Shown here: positions 63,676-64,000 of the stretch, piece by piece
Layout: the number at the start of each line of letters is the position of its first letter
Position numbering within the stretch: position 1 is the stretch's first letter
NCBI RefSeq assembly: GCF_009026825.1
Contig: NZ_CP045032.1
Location: forward strand, 310,001 to 374,000
Origin: Corynebacterium urogenitale
Lineage (GTDB): Bacteria > Actinomycetota > Actinomycetes > Mycobacteriales > Mycobacteriaceae
DNA: 64,000 nt
Direction: 5' to 3'
Notes under the pieces: generated by a model
The model's input: only the letters and a program-made list of their open reading frames with translations
Told to the model about the DNA's origin: nothing
Databases searched by the model: none
Made by a program: the position numbers and the translations under genes

Positions 63676-64000
63676 GTGTCCGCTCACGCGTCCGTGAAAG
63701 CTGTCATTAGTCCGAAGGCAGGTGCGGTTGCGCACCGTAGTGACATCATCGACCAGCTGCAGGCGGTCGACATTTTCGACCACATCCGCCCGTCTGCCCC
63801 TGATTTTGCTGACGCGCTCAACGCGGCTTATGACACCCCTTCCCACGTCATCGTCGGTACCGGTGAAACCACTTTCGATTCCCGCCTGGCTGCAGCCACT
63901 GGTGCGGCGCATTACCTCGTGGCCGGTGTAGAGGAAGACGCCGTGAACGTTCAGCTCGCCGCAGGTCAGTTGGTGCGTGACGGACGTGTTCCCGCTGGCA
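63676..64000 (+). CDS. unidentified protein, partial at window edge
   Basis: GTG 63676 with GGAGG seven bases upstream opens a frame of at least 108 codons that continues past the window. The visible product starts MSAHASVKAVISPKAGAVAH and has IIDQLQAVDIFDHIRPSAPDFADALNAAY, then VIVGTGETTFDSRLAAATGAAHYLVAGVEED. There is no signal peptide and the start looks soluble and alpha/beta. I do not recognise a family. It lies 61 bases after cysY on the same strand and could belong to the sulfur cluster, though cysZ-type membrane segments are not present. Confidence 0.75.
   Translation, partial: MSAHASVKAVISPKAGAVAHRSDIIDQLQAVDIFDHIRPSAPDFADALNAAYDTPSHVIVGTGETTFDSRLAAATGAAHYLVAGVEEDAVNVQLAAGQLVRDGRVPAG

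Overview
The window looks like chromosomal DNA of a high-GC actinobacterium, most likely a Corynebacterium. The evidence is the gene set and its order: clpB with an HspR/SigH-type promoter, ald, pyrE/spoU-type methyltransferase/GH76/fba/DUF3151, purA, and fprA next to cysI-cysX and cysH-cysD-cysN-cysY. Two further signs are TAGAC-N6-GTCTA operators of the McbR type and many start codons 6-9 bases after a TANNNT hexamer. From memory, these blocks resemble the corresponding part of the C. glutamicum chromosome. I see no tRNA, rRNA, integrase or recognisable transposase.

Layout. 0-6.4 kb: a catabolic locus with a CaiB-type CoA transferase (cut by the left edge), a glutaryl-CoA-dehydrogenase-like enzyme, a divergent IclR regulator and a TRAP transporter dctPQM. 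6.4-12.7 kb: clpB behind an HspR/SigH region, a YbaK deacylase and acetaldehyde dehydrogenase. 12.9-16.8 kb: an ABC-2 transporter followed by a NarL-type two-component system. 16.9-22.4 kb: GltS, a rhodanese without its catalytic Cys, an EIIA domain fused to a membrane domain, and a TetR regulator divergent from a membrane protein/SDR pair with three operator-like repeats. 22.6-30.6 kb: a tandem glycine riboswitch, gcvP-gcvT, an inverted phosphatase gene, gcvH and a large acidic membrane-anchored protein. 30.6-45.6 kb: a DUF559-like gene bracketed by paired palindromic repeats, pyrE, YhhN, SpoU, GH76, fba, DUF3151, EEP, FUSC, purA, nucleoside hydrolase and YibE/F genes. 45.8-54.1 kb: metE under a cobalamin riboswitch, a Tat/Rieske lipoprotein, a purT with a +1 frameshift in a G6 run, trhO, a GNAT gene and fprA. 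54.2-64 kb: sulfate assimilation, with cysI-cysX and cysHDNY separated by an asymmetric heterodimeric ABC exporter.

How the genes work together. FprA probably feeds ferredoxin electrons to CysI. CysD/CysN make APS, CysH reduces it to sulfite, CysI makes sulfide, and CysY makes the siroheme that CysI needs. MetE then uses the resulting sulfur in methionine synthesis when B12 is absent. The gcv genes break down glycine when the riboswitch senses it. The left-hand locus plausibly imports and degrades a C5 dicarboxylate.

A striking background feature is the number of short, imperfect tandem repeats (20-60 bp units) and 31-bp palindromes in intergenic DNA and at 3' ends of genes. Some have entered coding sequence (ybaK insert, trhO tail, GNAT C-terminus). 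No single undescribed defence or mobile system is evident. The best candidates for novelty are the EIIA-membrane fusion, the repeat-bracketed DUF559 gene, the asymmetric ABC exporter inside the cys cluster, and the repeat families.
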